Assembly (NCBI GenBank): GCA_002422985.1
Contig: DITZ01000028.1
Location: 586-17,139, forward strand
DNA length: 16,554 nucleotides
Source of the DNA: Sphingomonadales bacterium UBA6171
GTDB taxonomy: Bacteria; Pseudomonadota; Alphaproteobacteria; Sphingomonadales; Sphingomonadaceae
Reading direction: 5' to 3'
Shown one piece after another: positions 15,401 to 16,554 of this stretch. The notes below the pieces were generated by a model. The model saw nothing but the letters and a program-made list of their open reading frames with translations, made no database searches and was not told the origin of the DNA. The first letter of the stretch is position 1. The number at the start of each line of letters is the position of its first letter. Position numbers and translations under genes: made by a program.

Positions 15401-15788
15401 TGGCGGTGACTTCGATCGTCTGGCCTTCGGGGACCAGGAAGACCGAGAGCCGCTGCGGCGTGCCGGCCTGGATGCTGACGATGGTGGTTTTGGCGGATTC
15501 GAAACCGGGGGCCGACACTGTGACGTCGAACGGGCCGCCGATGCGGAGGTTGGGGGCCGAGAAGCTGCCATCCTGACCCGTGGTCTGCACCGAGCGGGTG
15601 CCTGACGGGACGTGCGTAACGGTAACGGCGGCACCGACGATCGCCTTGCCGGCGTCGTCCATGACGTCGCCGCGGATCGTGCCGCTGACTTCCTGTGCCA
15701 TCGCGTGCGGCGCGGCAAAGGCGACGAGGGAGAGGGCGGTGCCGGCGCGGAGGCCTGCCCACACGAGCGTCTGGAGTCGGGTCGCCAT
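12438..15788 (-). CDS. Oar-like TonB-dependent outer membrane receptor with carboxypeptidase-regulatory-like N-terminal domain
   Basis: A 1116-residue outer membrane receptor. The signal peptide is about 1-31 (hydrophobic TALSLVAFAA, cleavage after HAMA). Next is a carboxypeptidase-regulatory-like beta-sandwich, about 34-110 (SGTIRGDVMDDAGKAIVGAAVTV; DGSFSAPNLRIGGPFDVTV). A TonB-box-like EGQTIEVTA precedes the plug domain (ITSVSNVNRDIRNLAARDP; NNRFNRITVDGVAFGDP). The remainder is a large beta-barrel to the C-terminus, whose last strand LRIGIRLGFSGFNFND ends in N-D rather than the usual aromatic residue. This layout is that of Oar/CirA-type receptors common in sphingomonads. Ligand is unknown; the upstream Pho box suggests a phosphorus-related substrate. 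The ATG at 15788 has AGGGGA about nine bases upstream and gives a proper signal peptide; a reading from 15986 adds 66 residues that spoil it. It ends at a strong bidirectional terminator and appears monocistronic. Confidence 0.93.
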   Translation of the reverse strand: MATRLQTLVWAGLRAGTALSLVAFAAPHAMAQEVSGTIRGDVMDDAGKAIVGAAVTVTHVPSGTRSVQTTGQDGSFSAPNLRIGGPFDVTVSAPGFESAKTTIVSIQAGTPQRLSVFLVPEGQTIEVTAIRSRASSIAIATGPATVLSARQITSVSNVNRDIRNLAARDPLVNLDPTNGGAISIAGQNNRFNRITVDGVAFGDPFGLEAGGLASSRGSVPLDAIGEFTVEIAPVDIQQGGFQGGAINTVLKSGGNSFDMNGFFTYTNDNLGGNKIGAINVNRDFTSKIFGGQITGPLVKDKLFFAVTYEGLRDQTPAPTGIAGEGFANSVPNLTRAQVDVVKNIANSVYKIDPGDVPSNAEERDDKLVAKIDWNIADGHRAALTYIYNKGNLLAGTGNSSTSTTTPILALQSNMYDQGAINHYGVLQFNDEWTENFSTQARVSYHDYERLQVPFSPREFGQFSTCQDAISAGGFDVCPTGQSQVRFGPDGPRQANELYVKTLGVELQARLTGNGHDVKVIAERRGQDITNLFGNRLAGEFYFDSVADLQAQRAGWLRFAPPIRGAVDTITAEFKNNNYVFGVQDTWEITPDFTFVYGARYDLYETPDRPATNPFFVSRLGFANNASLNGRGILQPRFGANWRVDDRLQLRASAGLFAGGSPNVWVSNNYSNTGLGQADINIRRTASGYSISGIPNLSVAEQNRLGALTLNGVTGGTGVPGELLTLAQSAGAQLSTTNALDPNFEIPSQWRVSGSADYNANLGPLGDDWRLGASVTWSRVKDALTWVDLRTVVNTVQATLPDGRTRWMNLAGATSTDTNTDLLLTNTSKGYSWNIVGKFSKNWQSGFSMDGAYTLQRAKDVNPGTSSVAFSNYANTAFSDGNSSAYGTSNYQIDDTLRLRFGYDAKLFGDNSTRFELFFNSRAGQHYSYTMFESGSGRSAIFGAASRGTFSLLYVPDVSSATADPLVTYADTATFTALRDLVLNSSLKDYQGKIAPKNIGRSSRFNKLDLSVRQELPFFGGGKFEVFADIENVLNLVNKDWGKLQQVTFPYRASVIQVACQTVTGSTVTTVANASQRCDRYSYSSFRSPTEVIQTNPSLWQLRIGIRLGFSGFNFND

Positions 15789-15868
15789 TGTTAATTTTCC
15801 CCTTCGACTGAACAATTTGGCACCTGTGTGCCCTGGTCGGTAAACATTGTCGGGGAATCGCCACTGCG

Positions 15869-15901
15869 ATGTCCCATTGATGCGGCCTTTGGCGGGGACA
15901 T
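15869..15901. repeat. 7-bp inverted repeat in the TonB-receptor leader
   Basis: ATGTCCC (15869-15875) and GGGACAT (15895-15901) are perfect inverted repeats separated by 19 bases. They lie between the Pho box and the receptor start, directly abutting the box. This could be an operator or a 5'-leader hairpin; chance is also possible. Confidence 0.4.
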
Positions 15902-15919
15902 GTGACAGTTTTGTTACAG
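15902..15919 (-). promoter_or_regulatory. Pho box (PhoB binding site) upstream of the TonB receptor
   Basis: On the minus strand the site reads CTGTAAC-AAAA-CTGTCAC: two 7-base direct repeats with an A-rich 4-base spacer, matching the PhoB consensus CTGTCAT-N4-CTGTCAT at nearly every conserved position. It lies 114-131 bases before the receptor ATG at 15788 and points toward it. A -10 hexamer at the usual distance is not obvious. PhoB control of the receptor under phosphate starvation is therefore a sequence-based prediction. Confidence 0.75.
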
Positions 15920-16152
15920 AATCACGTAGGCTGCGTGAAGCTTGCTTAGCCGGTGATGAATGTCGCGTGGTGTTGCGGTGCAGCAACTAGTTTTGGGGTT
16001 GGGGGCGTGGGGCAGGAAGGGAAGAATGAAGGAAGGTTGCGGGCATGGCCCGCTCGTCGGTCCGATCTGCTGGCTAGGCCACCAGTTGGCCGGCCGGGCC
16101 AGCGGCGAGTCGAGGCTTTGTGGCTTGCCACAAAAGTTCGCCGCCTTTGGTC
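15920..16152. other. intergenic region without a recognised gene
   Basis: This is the rest of the gap between the TonB-receptor promoter region and tRNA-Val(TAC). I see no coding sequence with a good start signal. It contains a 7-bp hairpin TTTGTGG/CCACAAA with loop CTTG (16117-16134), 19 bases downstream of the tRNA 3' end on the minus strand, but it lacks a T-run. There is also a short GTTGC/GCAAC hairpin near 15974 and a GGCCGGCC palindrome near 16088. Confidence 0.5.
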
Positions 16153-16228
16153 TGGTGGGCGGTGACGGGCTCGAACCGCCGACCCTCTCGGTGTAAACGA
16201 GATGCTCTACCAACTGAGCTAACCGCCC
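16153..16228 (-). tRNA. tRNA-Val (anticodon TAC)
   Basis: The 76-base tRNA on the minus strand has acceptor strands GGGCGGT (16228-16222) and ACCGCCC, D-arm GCTCAGTTGGTAGAGC, anticodon stem TCTCG/CGAGA around loop TTTACAC (anticodon TAC), and T-loop TTCGAGC. The encoded CCA is at 16155-16153. A promoter lies just upstream at 16239-16267. Confidence 0.97.
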
Positions 16229-16238
16229 GGAACGCGCG

Positions 16239-16267
16239 CCTATCGGGGCTTTGGTGGCGAAGGGCAA
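16239..16267 (-). promoter_or_regulatory. sigma70-type promoter for tRNA-Val(TAC)
   Basis: On the minus strand there is TTGCCC (16267-16262), a 17-base spacer and GATAGG (16244-16239), ending 10 bases before the tRNA 5' end at 16228. Transcription would start almost at the tRNA. The hexamers resemble those in front of the tRNA-Trp at the left edge. Confidence 0.5.
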
Positions 16268-16352
16268 GTGGTTTTGCCGCAATGCGGAGAGTTGGCGGGG
16301 GATTTTGCACCTGCTAGCGCTGTTGGGACAATCAGAGCTTTGGGAGCATTGC

Positions 16353-16554
16353 ATGGCATTGGACAGGGACATACTCGGCCGTATGGACGGGTTTTTGCGT
16401 CAGACCTATCTGGATAGCGGCAGACTGCCGGGCGCGGTGCTGAAAGTGCTGCACAAGGGTGAAGTGGTGCATTCATCGGTGCAGGGCTTTGCCGATGTGG
16501 CCAGCGGCCGGGCGCTGGCGGATGACAGCATCTTTCGCATCTATTCCATGACCA
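16353..16554 (+). CDS. serine hydrolase, beta-lactamase/penicillin-binding-protein-like (3' truncated by window)
   Basis: The first 67 residues of a gene that continues past the right edge. The N-terminal pattern DRDILGRMDGFLRQTYLDSGRLPGAVLKVLHKGEVVHSSVQGFADV is typical of class C beta-lactamase-related serine hydrolases (Pfam Beta-lactamase; esterase EstB and DD-peptidase-like members). FRIYSMT at the edge is the start of the SxxK nucleophile motif (S65), and the next codon begins with A, consistent with lysine. No signal peptide is seen, so a cytosolic esterase-type member is more likely than a secreted beta-lactamase. The ATG at 16353 has GGGAG six bases upstream. The remaining motifs (YxN, KTG-like) are outside the window, so substrate cannot be judged. 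Confidence 0.85.
   Translation, partial: MALDRDILGRMDGFLRQTYLDSGRLPGAVLKVLHKGEVVHSSVQGFADVASGRALADDSIFRIYSMT

Noticed and set aside
16117..16134. Hairpin TTTGTGG/CCACAAA as terminator of tRNA-Val(TAC)
   Set aside because: It is correctly placed downstream of the tRNA but has no T-run on the minus strand.
1..16554. CRISPR array, insertion sequence, integrase, phage genes or origin
   Set aside because: No regularly spaced repeats, transposase or integrase motifs, terminal inverted repeats or DnaA-box clusters were seen.

Overview
The window looks like a chromosomal segment of a sphingomonad (Alphaproteobacteria, Sphingomonadales). The evidence is high GC, an adjacent serine palmitoyltransferase plus dedicated acyl carrier protein plus reductase set (Sphingomonadales make sphingolipids in place of LPS), a large TonB-dependent receptor, a plant-type glutamate-cysteine ligase, and tRNA and housekeeping genes of alphaproteobacterial type. 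The genus cannot be fixed from the sequence alone.

Layout. Bases 1-357 are a tRNA region: the 5' end of a probable tRNA-Trp runs off the left edge on the minus strand, and tRNA-Tyr(GTA) and tRNA-Gly(TCC) lie on the plus strand. rlmB follows (23S rRNA ribose methylation). Overlapping its stop is an unusual two-gene cassette (1250-2136): a short basic protein and a 210-residue protein that looks like a TIR/deoxyribosyltransferase-type Rossmannoid enzyme. A 13-bp tandem triplet closes the cassette. Two minus-strand genes, rsmE then gshA (16S rRNA methylation and glutathione synthesis), probably form one operon. Divergent from rsmE is the sphingolipid block 4339-6743 (cerR-like reductase, acyl carrier protein, spt), followed closely by a MAPEG membrane protein. 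Next come an MHS-type MFS transporter with a large periplasmic insertion, and lon with a strong terminator.

From 11407 to the end are tRNA-Val(CAC), a small secreted protein, tRNA-Leu(CAA, minus), a large Oar-like TonB-dependent receptor on the minus strand, tRNA-Val(TAC, minus) and the start of a serine beta-lactamase-like hydrolase cut by the right edge. The receptor has an excellent Pho box 114-131 bases upstream of its start codon, which suggests phosphate-starvation control.

How the genes fit together. The acyl carrier protein most likely delivers the acyl chain to serine palmitoyltransferase, and the neighbouring reductase acts on the resulting keto intermediate; the N-acyltransferase needed to finish a ceramide is not in the window. 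The rest is mainly translation (five whole tRNA genes, one partial, two rRNA methyltransferases), redox and stress (gshA, lon, MAPEG) and envelope transport (MFS, TonB receptor). The TIR-like cassette is the part least explained by housekeeping and the best candidate for an undescribed, possibly defence-related, system. No CRISPR array, insertion sequence, integrase or prophage gene was seen.
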